DNA of 64,000 bases from positions 62,001 through 126,000 of the forward strand of contig NZ_QYBC01000017.1 of assembly GCF_004137085.1 (NCBI RefSeq). Reading direction: 5' to 3'. The first letter of the stretch is position 1; the number at the start of each line of letters is the position of its first letter. Position numbers and translations under genes: made by a program. Shown here one piece after another: positions 55,044-63,850 of the stretch. The notes beneath the pieces were generated by a model. It saw only the letters and a program-made list of their open reading frames with translations. It had not been told where the DNA came from and searched no databases. The stretch comes from Lichenibacterium ramalinae. Lineage in GTDB: Bacteria; Pseudomonadota; Alphaproteobacteria; Rhizobiales; Beijerinckiaceae.

Positions 55044-55121
55044 GGGGGACGCGCATCAGGCTGACGGGACGGCTGGTCTGTAGCACGAGGCCGCCCGGGC
55101 CGGGAAACAAAAGGCGAACGA

Positions 55122-55144
55122 TCGCGGCCCGCCCGCCGCCGCGA
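55122..55144 (-). terminator. candidate terminator between bamD and recN
   Basis: On the minus strand TCGCGGC (55144-55138), a nine-base loop and GCCGCGA (55128-55122) are followed by TCGTTCGCCTTTTGTTT. It lies just after the bamD stop (55152). The T-rich stretch is about nine bases after the stem, so efficiency is uncertain. Confidence 0.45.
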
Positions 55145-55151
55145 CCCTGCG

Positions 55152-56021
55152 TCAGCCGACGACCTTGTGGTAGGTCCGCGAGATCCACGACGTCGGATCC
55201 TCGTTGGGCTCGAGGCCGTCGGCCTGGAGCTTGGCGAAGGCATCCTTGTACCAGGGGCTGTCGGGGAAATTGTGGCCGAGCACGGCCGCCGCGGTCTGGG
55301 CCTCGCCGGTGATGCCGAGGGCGAGATAGGCCTCGGTGAGCCGTTCCAGCGCCTCTTCGGTGTGCCGCGTCGTCTGGTACTTCGCCAGCACCTCGCGGAA
55401 GCGGTTGATGGCGGCCGTGTAGTTGCGCCGGTTCAGGTAGAACCGCCCGGTCGACATCTCCTTGCCGGCCAGCTGATCGCGCGTCACCTGGATCTTGTAC
55501 TTGGAATCGTCGACATATTCCGACGACGGGTACTTGGTCACGATCTGCTGGAAGAGGTCGAGCGCCTTGGCGGCGTTCTCCTGGTCGCGCGACACGTCGG
55601 GGATCTGCTGGTAGTAGGACATCGCCTGCAGATACAGCGCGTAGGGCGCGTCGGGCGCGTTCGGATACAGCTGGTAGAAGTGCTTGCCGGTGGTGATGGC
55701 GGTGTCGTAGTCGCCCGCCTGGTAGTTGGCGTAGGTCTGCATCATCAGACCTTTGCGCGACCAATCCGAGAAGGGATATTGCTTGTCGAGTTCGGCGAAC
55801 TTCTTCGCCGCCCCGGCGCCGTCCTTCTTCTGCAGGCGGGCGAGGCCCTGGTCGTAGATGTCGGTGGCCGGCGTCTCGGCCAGGATCTTGGTCTCGTATT
55901 TCTCGCCGGCACCGAAGGGGTTGATCGTGTCCAGGGCCGAGCAGCCGGCCAGGGGAACGGCCAGCAGCGCCACGACGGGCACCATTCGGACGGCCATTCG
56001 GAACCGGTCAGACACCATCAT
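55152..56021 (-). CDS. bamD: outer membrane protein assembly factor BamD
   Basis: Lipoprotein of the BAM complex that inserts outer-membrane beta-barrels. The start ATG at 56021 (followed by a second ATG) gives 289 residues; the lipobox LAGC puts the lipidated Cys at residue 27. Tetratricopeptide-type helices follow: AAKKFAELDKQYPFSDWSRK, YDTAITTGKHFYQLYPNAPD and YTAAINRFREVLAKYQTT. It sits between lpxC and recN as in many alphaproteobacteria. Three short direct repeats lie in its upstream region. Confidence 0.95.
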   Translation of the reverse strand: MMVSDRFRMAVRMVPVVALLAVPLAGCSALDTINPFGAGEKYETKILAETPATDIYDQGLARLQKKDGAGAAKKFAELDKQYPFSDWSRKGLMMQTYANYQAGDYDTAITTGKHFYQLYPNAPDAPYALYLQAMSYYQQIPDVSRDQENAAKALDLFQQIVTKYPSSEYVDDSKYKIQVTRDQLAGKEMSTGRFYLNRRNYTAAINRFREVLAKYQTTRHTEEALERLTEAYLALGITGEAQTAAAVLGHNFPDSPWYKDAFAKLQADGLEPNEDPTSWISRTYHKVVG

Positions 56022-56088
56022 GGGGGCTCGATCTGCTGGTGAGGGGGCGGGGCGCGCCGCCGTGAGAACACGATCCATGGGAACAGGC

Positions 56089-56159
56089 AATAAGGCCCGG
56101 CGGAGTTGGGAATAAGGCCCAGTTCCCTCCGGTGCCGCACCTTCCCCTGAAAAAGGCCC
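56089..56159 (-). repeat. three 10-bp direct repeats upstream of bamD
   Basis: AATAAGGCCC at 56089-56098 and 56111-56120, and AAAAAGGCCC at 56150-56159, all in the same orientation. The first two are 22 bases apart, about two helical turns. They lie 68-138 bases upstream of the bamD start (minus strand). Binding by a regulator is an inference. Confidence 0.45.
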
Positions 56160-56275
56160 GGTGTTGCGGAGCTGCAACGGCCGCCACGGCGGGGCGCCGG
56201 AATGGCGGGGTGCCGGACATGCGGGAGCGACGCCCTCGCTGCAGCGGGGCGTTCCTCGGCCGCGGCGGCCTCGGT

Positions 56276-57223
56276 TCAGTTGATCTCGGCCGCGAAGGCT
56301 GCGACGGGGGAGAAGGCGCCGAAATCGGCGAAGCCGGAGGCGACCGGAGCCGGGGCCTCGACGAAGCTGTAGGCGGTGCGGTCGGCGAACAGGGCCTGGA
56401 GCACCAGGAAGTTCATCTTGTGGCCGGGGCAGAAGGCCGAGTAGCGGCCCAGGATGGGCGCGCCGGCGAGGGCGAGGTCGCCGACGGCGTCGAGCATCTT
56501 GTGCGACACGAATTCGTCGCTGGAACGCAGACCCTCGGGGTTGAGGATGCGGTCGTCGTCCACCGCGACGGAATTCTCGAGGGAGGACCCGAGGGCGAAG
56601 CCGAGCTTCCAGAGCCGCTCGACGTCGCGCAGCAGCCCGAAGGTGCGGGCCCGGGAGATTTCGCGGCGGAAGGAGGTCGGCGTCAGATCCACCACCTTGC
56701 GGTGGCGGCCGATGGCTTCGACCGGATAGTCGATCTCGACATCGAGCGAGAAGCCGCCGTCGGCCGGGCGCAGCTCCGAGAAGGACCGGCCGTGCTCGAT
56801 GCGGACCGTCTTCAGGATCTTGAGGAAGCGGCGCGGGGCCGAGAGCGACCGAAGGCCGACCTTGTCGATGGCGGCCACGAAGGAGGCCGAGGAGCCGTCC
56901 ATGATGGGCACTTCGGGTCCGTCGACCTCGATGAGTGCGTTGTCGACGCCGAGGCCCGCCAGGGCGGCGAGCAGGTGCTCGACGGTGGAGACGGAGCCGA
57001 GCGACACGTCGCCCAGCACGGTGCAGAGGTCGGTCGCCGAAACGCGGGACCACTTGGCCTCGATGCGCCGGGTGGCACCGTCGGGGAGGTTTGTGCGGAG
57101 GAAGACGATGCCGCTGTCGGGCGCGGCGGGATGCAGGATCAGGGTGACGGGAGCATTCGAATGGACGCCGTTGCCGGTGAGGACACACCGTTTGCGCAGG
57201 GTCGTCTGCTTCGGAAACTTCAT
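56276..57223 (-). CDS. lpxC: UDP-3-O-acyl-N-acetylglucosamine deacetylase
   Basis: Zinc-dependent committed step of lipid A synthesis. The 315-residue product has STVEHLLAALAGLGVDNALI (a zinc His), DEFVSHKMLDAVGDLALAG (the other zinc His and Asp) and GRYSAFCPGHKMNFLVLQAL (the catalytic His). GPEVPIMDGSSASFV is also conserved. The ATG at 57223 (MKFPKQTTLRKRC) matches the family start. It lies between ftsZ and bamD, the conserved alphaproteobacterial order. Confidence 0.97.
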   Translation of the reverse strand: MKFPKQTTLRKRCVLTGNGVHSNAPVTLILHPAAPDSGIVFLRTNLPDGATRRIEAKWSRVSATDLCTVLGDVSLGSVSTVEHLLAALAGLGVDNALIEVDGPEVPIMDGSSASFVAAIDKVGLRSLSAPRRFLKILKTVRIEHGRSFSELRPADGGFSLDVEIDYPVEAIGRHRKVVDLTPTSFRREISRARTFGLLRDVERLWKLGFALGSSLENSVAVDDDRILNPEGLRSSDEFVSHKMLDAVGDLALAGAPILGRYSAFCPGHKMNFLVLQALFADRTAYSFVEAPAPVASGFADFGAFSPVAAFAAEIN

Positions 57224-57456
57224 GCCACTCCGCTCCACTCCACTGGACCCCGGGTCCGGACCCGGCGCGACGCCGCGCCTCAACTCCGCCGTAGGGTCGG
57301 CTCCGATTCGTCGCCCGCCAGGGGCGCATCATGCGGAGCTCCACGCCTCCCGCGCCGTCGGGCATCGCCCGGGTCGCGCGGTTCGGCCGCCGTTGACCAT
57401 GACCCTACGCGGGGAGCCGAGGCGCGCCAAATCACTCTTTCTTACGGTCTGTTACA

Positions 57457-57474
57457 AAAGCCCGGCGGGTTTTC
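57457..57474 (-). terminator. candidate bidirectional terminator between ftsZ and lpxC
   Basis: AAAAGCCC, loop GGC, GGGTTTT: three G-C, one G-U and three A-T pairs, with A/T runs on both sides. On the minus strand it would end transcripts that passed the larger hairpin at 57521-57546. The short stem makes this tentative. Confidence 0.35.
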
Positions 57475-57520
57475 GGAAAAAGCCGCGGGGCTGAAATCAC
57501 AGCCGATACAAACACTTGAA

Positions 57521-57546
57521 GCCGCCGCCCGGGATCGGGCGGCGGC
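57521..57546 (-). other. perfect 11-bp hairpin downstream of ftsZ
   Basis: GCCGCCGCCCG (57521-57531), loop GGAT, CGGGCGGCGGC (57536-57546). On the minus strand it lies 26 bases after the ftsZ stop and is followed by TTCAAGTGTTTG, only weakly T-rich. It may act as a terminator or 3'-end stabiliser. Confidence 0.55.
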
Positions 57547-57572
57547 GTTTGGCGACCGGAACCGCGGGGGCG

Positions 57573-59369
57573 TCAGTTGGACTGGCGGCGCAGGAAGGCC
57601 GGGATCTCCAGCTGGTCGTCGTCGAAGGCGCGGGCCGGGGGAAGGGCACGGCCGTGCTGGTCGGTCGGGCCGCCGGCGTGACGCGGGCTCGGCTGCAGGT
57701 TCGGCCGCTTGGCGTAGTCGCCCTGGGGTGCCTGCGGGGCACGGGGCGCGTGACCCTGCGGGGCATGGCCCTGCGGGGCGTGCTGGGGCGGCTGGCCGTA
57801 GGGCATGGGGGCCTGCGGCAGCCGGGGGGCCGGCATGGGGGCGGCGGGCTGGCGCTGCGGGGCGGCGGCCGCCACCTCGTCCTGGCGGCTCATGCCGAAG
57901 GAGGCGAGGCGCTCCAGCAGCGTGCGGCGCTTGGTATCGGAGCCGCCGTGCATCTCGGGGGCGCCCTGCTCGCCGCGCTGGGCGCGGATCTGCTGCTGCA
58001 CGGGCAGCGGCAGGTCCTCGATCTGCGGCATGCGCTGGGGCCGCTGGGGCTGCTGGGCCGCCGGCGGGATGAAGGGGCCGGCGTCGTGGTAGTCGTGCCG
58101 AGCCGGCTCCGGGGCGGGCGGGGGGGCGTAGCTGTTGCCCTTGGGGGCGGCGACCGGCTTGATCTCCACGTCGCCCGCCACCTGCGCCTGGGGGGCGTAG
58201 CCGGCGTTCGGGGCGACGAAGTTCTGCGGCACCACGAAATGGTGCTGGGCGGGGGGCGCCGACGGCGCGGCCTCGTAGGCGGCCGGCTCCGACGTCATCA
58301 CCGGGCGGGAGATGGCCTCCTGGCGCGCGGCGCTCTGGGCGCGGAGCTTCTGGGCGACTTCGGCGATGCGCGATTCGCCGGAGTTCAGGTCCTTGGCGCC
58401 GAGCGGCTGGTCGATGCCGGTGGCCACGACCGAGACCCGCACGATGCCGTCGAGGTTCGAATCGAAGGTGGCGCCAAGGATGATGTTGGCGTCCTCGTCG
58501 ACCTCCTGGCGGATGCGGCTCGCCGCCTCGTCGACCTCGTAGAGGGTGAGGTCGTTGCCGCCCGTGATGGAGATGAGGAGGCCGCGGGCGCCCTTCATCG
58601 AGACTTCGTCGAGCAGCGGGTTGGCGATGGCGGCCTCGGCGGCCAGGATGGCGCGCTTGTCGCCCGAAGCCTCGCCCGTGCCCATCATGGCCTTGCCCAT
58701 CTCGCGCATGATGGCGCGGACGTCGGCGAAGTCGAGGTTGATCAGGCCTTCCTTGACCATGAGGTCGGTGATGCAGGCCACGCCCGAATACAGGACCTGG
58801 TCGGCCATCGAGAAGGCGTCGGCGAAGGTCGTGCGCTCGTTGGCGACGCGGAACAGGTTTTGGTTCGGGATGCAGATCAGCGTGTCGACGCTCTTCTGCA
58901 GCTCGTTGATGCCGGCCTCGGCGACGCGGGCGCGGCGCGCGCCCTCGAACTGGAACGGCTTGGTGACGACGCCGACGGTGAGGATGCCCATGTCGCGCGC
59001 CGTGCGGGCGATGACGGGCGCGGCGCCGGTGCCGGTGCCGCCGCCCATGCCGGCGGTGACGAAGCACATGTGGGCGCCGGCGAGGTGATCGCGGATCTCC
59101 TCGATGGCCTCTTCGGCGGCCGCCCGGCCCACCTCGGGCTGCGAGCCGGCGCCGAGCCCCTCGGTGACCTGCAGGCCCATCTGGATGATGCGCTCGGCCT
59201 TGGACGAGGTCAGGGCCTGGGCGTCGGTGTTGGCCACGATGAAGTCGACCCCGACGAGGCCCGACACGATCATGTTGTTGACCGCGTTGCCGCCGGCGCC
59301 GCCGACGCCGCAGACCATGATGCGGGGCTTGAGTTCGCGCAGTTCGGGCATCTTCAGGTTGATCGTCAT
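57573..59369 (-). CDS. ftsZ: cell division protein FtsZ
   Basis: Tubulin-like GTPase that forms the division ring. The ATG at 59369 has GAGAGG upstream and gives 598 residues; an earlier start adds 12 residues. The GTPase core shows [15 protein letters not shown], the tubulin signature [15 protein letters not shown] and the T7-loop NLDFADV. A long Pro/Gln/Ala-rich linker (about 330-580), with a small GHAPQ repeat, leads to the conserved C-terminal peptide [13 protein letters not shown], which binds FtsA and other partners. It follows ftsA by 190 bases that look like a promoter region. Confidence 0.97.
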   Translation of the reverse strand: MTINLKMPELRELKPRIMVCGVGGAGGNAVNNMIVSGLVGVDFIVANTDAQALTSSKAERIIQMGLQVTEGLGAGSQPEVGRAAAEEAIEEIRDHLAGAHMCFVTAGMGGGTGTGAAPVIARTARDMGILTVGVVTKPFQFEGARRARVAEAGINELQKSVDTLICIPNQNLFRVANERTTFADAFSMADQVLYSGVACITDLMVKEGLINLDFADVRAIMREMGKAMMGTGEASGDKRAILAAEAAIANPLLDEVSMKGARGLLISITGGNDLTLYEVDEAASRIRQEVDEDANIILGATFDSNLDGIVRVSVVATGIDQPLGAKDLNSGESRIAEVAQKLRAQSAARQEAISRPVMTSEPAAYEAAPSAPPAQHHFVVPQNFVAPNAGYAPQAQVAGDVEIKPVAAPKGNSYAPPPAPEPARHDYHDAGPFIPPAAQQPQRPQRMPQIEDLPLPVQQQIRAQRGEQGAPEMHGGSDTKRRTLLERLASFGMSRQDEVAAAAPQRQPAAPMPAPRLPQAPMPYGQPPQHAPQGHAPQGHAPRAPQAPQGDYAKRPNLQPSPRHAGGPTDQHGRALPPARAFDDDQLEIPAFLRRQSN

Positions 59370-59464
59370 GGTGTGGCCTCTCATGTCCCCTCGGGCCGCT
59401 CGCATCGGCCCTGAATGTGCCTGTTGCCGCTACCGGGCCGCCGCCGCTGTCCGGAGATTGTCGT

Positions 59465-59510
59465 CAAACCCTTAACAAATCCCTTACGGTTAACGCCTTT
59501 GCGTTAACTC
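59465..59510 (-). promoter_or_regulatory. A/T-rich candidate ftsZ promoter with TTAA elements and an inverted repeat
   Basis: GTTAACGC, loop CTTT, GCGTTAAC (59489-59508) is a perfect 8-bp inverted repeat. Nearby TTAA or TTAC elements are at 59472, 59484, 59490 and 59504. The master cell-cycle regulator CtrA binds TTAA-N7-TTAA in related bacteria; spacing here is eight or ten bases, not seven, so a CtrA site is only suggested. Confidence 0.4.
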
Positions 59511-59521
59511 CTCCCGCCTCG

Positions 59522-59554
59522 CCGGGCGCCTCCCTCGTGGAGGGGGGCGCCCGG
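59522..59554 (-). other. 15-bp hairpin between ftsA and ftsZ
   Basis: CCGGGCGCC-T-CCCTC (59522-59536), loop GTG, GAGGG-G-GGCGCCCGG (59540-59554): 15 pairs including one G-U. On the minus strand it begins five bases after the ftsA stop, and no U-tract follows. It could terminate or slow ftsQA transcripts ahead of the ftsZ promoter region. Confidence 0.65.
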
Positions 59555-59559
59555 ACAGG

Positions 59560-60876
59560 TTAAAAGCTGTCCTTCAGCCAGCGGCTCACGCGCGCCATGT
59601 AGCCGTCGGTGCCGGTCGCCTGCAGCGGCACGTCGCGCCGCGGCTCGAAATGCTCGATGCTGGCCACCTGCGGGTAGATCAGCAGCCCGACGCTGGCGGC
59701 GAAGGCGGGGCTCTTGGCCGATTCCGGCAGCCCCTGGATGCCCAGGGGACGGCCGATGCGCACCTGGGGCGACAGGATGCGCCGGGCCGCCTCGGCCATG
59801 CCGGTCAGCTGGCAGGCGCCGCCCGTCAGTACCAGGCGGCGCCCGGCATGGGCCGGGAAGCCGGCGGCGTTCAGCCGGTCGCGCACGAGCTCGAGGATCT
59901 CCTCGACCCGGGGCCGGATGATGCGCACGAGATGCGACTTCGGCATGTGGTTCGGGTGGTCGTGCTCGTCCCCCACCTGCGGCACCGCGATGGTTTCGCG
60001 CTCGTCCGACGCCGACACGATGCAGGTCCCGTGCAGGGTCTTCAGCCGCTCGGCATCGCTGAGCCGCGTCGTCAAACCGCGGGCGATGTCGGTGGTGACG
60101 TGGTTCCCGCCCACCGCCACGGCGTCGACGTGGGCGAGGTGCCCGCCCGCGAAGACGCCGACCGAGGTCGTGCCGCCCCCCATGTCGATCAGCGCGACGT
60201 CGAGCTCGGCCTCGTCGTCGGCCAGGACGGAAAGGCCGGCCGAATAGGGCGTCGCCACCAGGGCGTCGACCTGCAGGTGGCAGCGCTCGATCACCAGCAT
60301 GAGGTTGCGGGCCGCGGCGGCGTCGCAGCCCACCACGTGCATGTCGGCGCCGAGTTCGTCGCCGATCATGCCCTTGGGGTCGCGGATCTGGCGCGTGCGG
60401 TCGAGCGAGAACCCCGTCGGCAGCGAATGCAGCACGGCCCGGCCCTGGCGCGCCATGGTGGCGCAGGAGGCTTCGAGCACCCGGTGCACGTCGTAGTCCG
60501 ACACGGCCTTGCCGCCCACCGCCACCTTGGCGTTGTAGTGCTGCGAGGACAGGCGCCCGCCCGTGATGTTGACGATGACGGAGCCGACCTCGACGCCCGC
60601 CATGCGCTCGGCCGCGTCCACGGCGAGGCGGATGGCGTTCTCGGCCTCCTCCATGTCCACCACCGCGCCGCCCTTGATGCCGCGGGAGCGCTGGTGGCCG
60701 ATGCCGAGGATGCGGCAGCGGTGGGTGCGGCCGGGCAGCGTGTCGGAGGCTTCGGCCGGGTTCAGCTTGGCGATCAGGCAGGCGATCTTGGACGTGCCGA
60801 TGTCGAGCACGCACAGGATGGCGCTGCGGCGCGCCGAAAGGGGGCGCATGCGCCGGGGCATCAGGCGGTTGCTCAT
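59560..60876 (-). CDS. ftsA: cell division protein FtsA
   Basis: Actin-like ATPase that anchors FtsZ to the membrane. The 438-residue product has the nucleotide-binding segments ILCVLDIGTSKIACLIAKLN and ALIDMGGGTTSVGVF, GNHVTTDIARGL in the SHS2/1A context, and a C-terminal amphipathic helix (VSRWLKDSF) for membrane binding. Its ATG overlaps the ftsQ stop by four bases, so translation is coupled. Confidence 0.96.
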   Translation of the reverse strand: MSNRLMPRRMRPLSARRSAILCVLDIGTSKIACLIAKLNPAEASDTLPGRTHRCRILGIGHQRSRGIKGGAVVDMEEAENAIRLAVDAAERMAGVEVGSVIVNITGGRLSSQHYNAKVAVGGKAVSDYDVHRVLEASCATMARQGRAVLHSLPTGFSLDRTRQIRDPKGMIGDELGADMHVVGCDAAAARNLMLVIERCHLQVDALVATPYSAGLSVLADDEAELDVALIDMGGGTTSVGVFAGGHLAHVDAVAVGGNHVTTDIARGLTTRLSDAERLKTLHGTCIVSASDERETIAVPQVGDEHDHPNHMPKSHLVRIIRPRVEEILELVRDRLNAAGFPAHAGRRLVLTGGACQLTGMAEAARRILSPQVRIGRPLGIQGLPESAKSPAFAASVGLLIYPQVASIEHFEPRRDVPLQATGTDGYMARVSRWLKDSF

Positions 60877-61853
60877 GCCGGGTCAGCCTTGTGCTTGGGA
60901 CGTTTCGCCAGCATGGCGGCGCGCTGCGCCGCGGCATCCTCGCTGAGCCGCGCCGTGAGGCGGCCGGGGATGCGCAGGTCGACCGACAGGACGTCCTTTT
61001 CGAGGATGTGGGATTGGCGCTCGATGTCGGCGAGGCGCTTCAACGTGTCGACGGCGTCGAGTTCCGGCAGCTGCACCTCGACGCCCGAGGTCATCTGCAG
61101 GGTCCAGCGCCGCTGGCCCACGAAGATGCCGGCCCGGACCTTGTCGCGCAGCTCGCCGGCCGCCGCCAGCAGCGCCTGGAACTCGCCGACGCGCGTGTTG
61201 GCGCCGTCGCCCACCACGAAGGGCAGGGCGTTGAACCGGTCGTCGCGCACGGCATCGATCGGGGTGCCGTCGGTCGATACCAGGCTCAGCTGGCCGTCCT
61301 TCTGCCACACGGCGGCGGCGTCGCGCTCGGTGACGGCGATGTGGAGGTCGTTGGGGAACAGCTTGCGCACCGAAACGTCCTGCACGAGCGCCACGGACTT
61401 CAGGCGGTCGCGCAGCGCGCCCGGGTCGAGCAGCGCCAGCGAGTTGCGGCCGCTCACGCCCCCGTCGCGCAGGATCTCGCCCGGCGTCAGGGACTTCAGG
61501 CCCGAGATCGTCACGGCGTCGATGGAGAAGCCCAGGGCCTTGGCGACGAGGTCGGCCGGCGCGCCGTTCTCGGCCACGAAGGTCGCGTATTGGCCGTTGC
61601 GAACGGCGCCGTAGAGGGCCGTGCCGCCGAGCAGCGCCAGGACCAGAAGGGTGCCGAGCCCCGGCAGGGGGCGGCGGCGCGGCTCGGCGGCGGCGCGCTG
61701 CAGGCGCCGCCGCTTCCGGACGGGCGCCGCCTGGATGGGGCGGGCCGTGCCGGCGAGCAGGGAGAAGGGGCTGACGATGCGGGACCGGGCGCCCTCCGGC
61801 AGGCCGAAGCCGGCCTCGCTCACCGTTCGCAGGAGGCGTCCTCCACCATCCAT
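60873..61853 (-). CDS. ftsQ: cell division protein FtsQ
   Basis: Bitopic division protein in the FtsQBL complex. The 326-residue product has a basic cytoplasmic region of about 64 residues (VRKRRRLQRAAAEPRRR), one membrane segment at 65-83 (GLGTLLVLALLGGTALYGA), a POTRA domain (KALGFSIDAVTISGLKSLT) and the FtsQ domain (VRKLFPNDLHIAVTERDAAA). It overlaps ddlB by 34 bases and ftsA by four bases. Confidence 0.95.
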   Translation of the reverse strand: MDGGGRLLRTVSEAGFGLPEGARSRIVSPFSLLAGTARPIQAAPVRKRRRLQRAAAEPRRRPLPGLGTLLVLALLGGTALYGAVRNGQYATFVAENGAPADLVAKALGFSIDAVTISGLKSLTPGEILRDGGVSGRNSLALLDPGALRDRLKSVALVQDVSVRKLFPNDLHIAVTERDAAAVWQKDGQLSLVSTDGTPIDAVRDDRFNALPFVVGDGANTRVGEFQALLAAAGELRDKVRAGIFVGQRRWTLQMTSGVEVQLPELDAVDTLKRLADIERQSHILEKDVLSVDLRIPGRLTARLSEDAAAQRAAMLAKRPKHKADPA

Positions 61854-62743
61854 CGTACAAGCCCACCAAACGAGTACCCGGCGTCAGCCGCCATCTCGGG
61901 GACCAGCGACGTCTCGGTCATGCCGGGCTGCGTATTGACCTCCAGCACGACGAGTTGCCCGCTGCCCTCGGGGCGGTCGTCGTACCGGAAGTCCGTCCGG
62001 CTCACCCCGCGGCAGCCGAGAGCCGCATGGGCCCGCAACGCCAACTCTTGGACATGTTGGTAAACATTTTCCTTCAAATCCGCCGGAAGCACGTGAATCG
62101 ACCCGCCGGGGGCGTATTTGGCGTCGTAGTCGTAGAAGACGTGGTCGTCGGCCTTGATGTCGATGACGGCCGTCGGCTTGCCGGCGATGACCGCGCAGGT
62201 CAGCTCCCGTCCCGCCACGAAGGTTTCGGCCAGCAGGGCGTCGCCGTGGGCCCAATCGGGCCGGCCGATCTCCTGCGGCGGGTGGCTGCGGTCGGCCCGC
62301 ACGATGACGACGCCGACCGAGGAGCCCTCGTTGACGGGCTTCAACACGTAGGGGGGCGGCAGGACGTGGCGTTTGGCGGCCTCGTGCCGGTCCACCACCA
62401 GCCCGTGCGCCACCGGGATGCCCGCCGCCGCCATGACGAGCTTGGCCTTGTCCTTCTGCATGGCCAGCGCCGAAGCCAGCACGCCCGAATGCGTGTAGGG
62501 GACGCGCATGACCTCCAGGATGCCCTGGATGGTGCCGTCCTCGCCGACGCGGCCGTGCAGGGCGTTGAACGCGACGTCGGGCTTGAGGCGGCCCAGCACG
62601 TCGGCGATGTCGCGCGCGACGTCGACGCGGGTGACGCGGAAGCCCTCGCCCTCGAGGGCCCGCGCGCAGGCCTCGCCCGACCGCAGCGAGACTTCGCGTT
62701 CGGCGGACCAGCCGCCCATCAGGACTGCGACGTGTTGGCTCAT
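61820..62743 (-). CDS. ddlB: D-alanine--D-alanine ligase
   Basis: ATP-grasp enzyme making D-Ala-D-Ala for peptidoglycan. The 307-residue product begins MSQHVAVLMGGWSAEREVSL and has ALHGRVGEDGTIQG, the ATP-binding YVLKPVNEGSSVGVVI, and EVNTQPGMTETSLVPEMA with magnesium-binding residues. The ATG at 62743 has GGAG just upstream. Its 3' end overlaps ftsQ by 34 bases. Within the upstream 189-base gap a TTAACCAT, a CtrA half-site, lies at 62838-62845 on the minus strand. Confidence 0.96.
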   Translation of the reverse strand: MSQHVAVLMGGWSAEREVSLRSGEACARALEGEGFRVTRVDVARDIADVLGRLKPDVAFNALHGRVGEDGTIQGILEVMRVPYTHSGVLASALAMQKDKAKLVMAAAGIPVAHGLVVDRHEAAKRHVLPPPYVLKPVNEGSSVGVVIVRADRSHPPQEIGRPDWAHGDALLAETFVAGRELTCAVIAGKPTAVIDIKADDHVFYDYDAKYAPGGSIHVLPADLKENVYQHVQELALRAHAALGCRGVSRTDFRYDDRPEGSGQLVVLEVNTQPGMTETSLVPEMAADAGYSFGGLVRWMVEDASCER

Positions 62744-62932
62744 CGGCTCCGTTCCGGCGTGAGGGGGCGCGATGCCGGCGGCGGCGCGCCACGCGCGCGG
62801 CCCCCCGGCACCGTGAACCCCGAGTCCGCGATCCGGCATGGTTAACGCCGAGATGGTTTCCGAAATCTTAAAGGCGGGGCGGGCGATTGCCGGCCGCTCC
62901 GATGCCGCGAGCGTCCCGGTGCGCCCGGTGCC

Positions 62933-63850
62933 TCACGCGACCCTCGGCACGCCGAGCCGCTTGATCTCCCATTCGAGGCTCGTGCCGCTGTGCTGGCGCA
63001 CGCGCCGCCGCACCTCCTCGCCGAGCGCCTCGATGTCGCCCGCGCTGGCCTTGCCGCGGTTGATGAGGAAGTTGCAGTGCATCTCCGACATCTGGGCGTC
63101 GCCGACCGCGAGCCCCCGGCAACCCGCCGCGTCGATCAGCTGCCAGGCCTTGCCGCCGGGCGGGTTCTTGAAGGTCGAGCCGCCGGTCTTCTCGCGGATC
63201 GGCTGCGACGCTTCGCGGGCCGCCGTGATGCGATCCATCTCGGCCTGGATGGCGGCGGGCTCGCCCGGCCGTCCCTGGAACAGGGCTTCGGTGAAGACGA
63301 TGGACGCCGGTGCCGCGCAATGGCGGTAGGTGAAGCCCATGGCGTCCCGGTCGAAGACCCGCAGGCTCCCGTCGCGGTCGACGCCGCGAGCCGACACCAG
63401 CACGTCCGTGGTTTCGCCGCCGTGGGCGCCGGCGTTCATGCGCAGCGCGCCCCCGATCGAGCCCGGGATGCCGCGGAAGAAGGCGAGGCCGTCGATGGCG
63501 GCATCGGCGGCGGCGCGGGCGACCTTGACGTCCGGCACGGCGGCGCCGGCCCGCACGCGGTGCCCGGCCTCGATGGCGATGGAGCCGAAGCCGCGCCCGA
63601 GCTTGACCACCACGCCGGGCACGCCGCCGTCGCGCAGGATGACGTTGGAGCCGAGGCCCAGCGCCGTCACCGGGACTTCGGCCGGGATGCGGGCGAGCGC
63701 GTAGGCGAGGTCGGCCTCGTCGGCCGGCACCAGCAGCACTTCGGCGGGTCCGCCGACGCGGAACCAGCTCAGGGCCGCGAGGCTGTCGCCGGCCGTCAGG
63801 CGGCCGCGCAGCTCGGGCAGGCGGGGGCGGAGGTCGTCGGCGAGGCTCAC
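62933..63850 (-). CDS. murB: UDP-N-acetylenolpyruvoylglucosamine reductase
   Basis: FAD enzyme that reduces the enolpyruvyl group to form UDP-MurNAc. The start is a GTG at 63850, overlapping the murC stop (GTGA). The 305-residue product has [51 protein letters not shown], the active-site Ser in [15 protein letters not shown] and the C-terminal catalytic Glu in [11 protein letters not shown] 189-base gap follows before ddlB. Confidence 0.96.
   Translation of the reverse strand: MSLADDLRPRLPELRGRLTAGDSLAALSWFRVGGPAEVLLVPADEADLAYALARIPAEVPVTALGLGSNVILRDGGVPGVVVKLGRGFGSIAIEAGHRVRAGAAVPDVKVARAAADAAIDGLAFFRGIPGSIGGALRMNAGAHGGETTDVLVSARGVDRDGSLRVFDRDAMGFTYRHCAAPASIVFTEALFQGRPGEPAAIQAEMDRITAAREASQPIREKTGGSTFKNPPGGKAWQLIDAAGCRGLAVGDAQMSEMHCNFLINRGKASAGDIEALGEEVRRRVRQHSGTSLEWEIKRLGVPRVA

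Larger units (their letters stand above)
57224..57572 (-). other. 349-base spacer between ftsZ and lpxC
   Basis: Holds a strong 11-bp hairpin 27 bases after the ftsZ stop (57521-57546), a weaker two-way terminator-like hairpin (57457-57474) and an A/T-rich block (57431-57480). The last is the most likely place of an lpxC promoter; a loose TTGTAA, 17 bases, TGATTT match on the minus strand is not convincing. No open frame with coding bias was seen. Confidence 0.45.
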
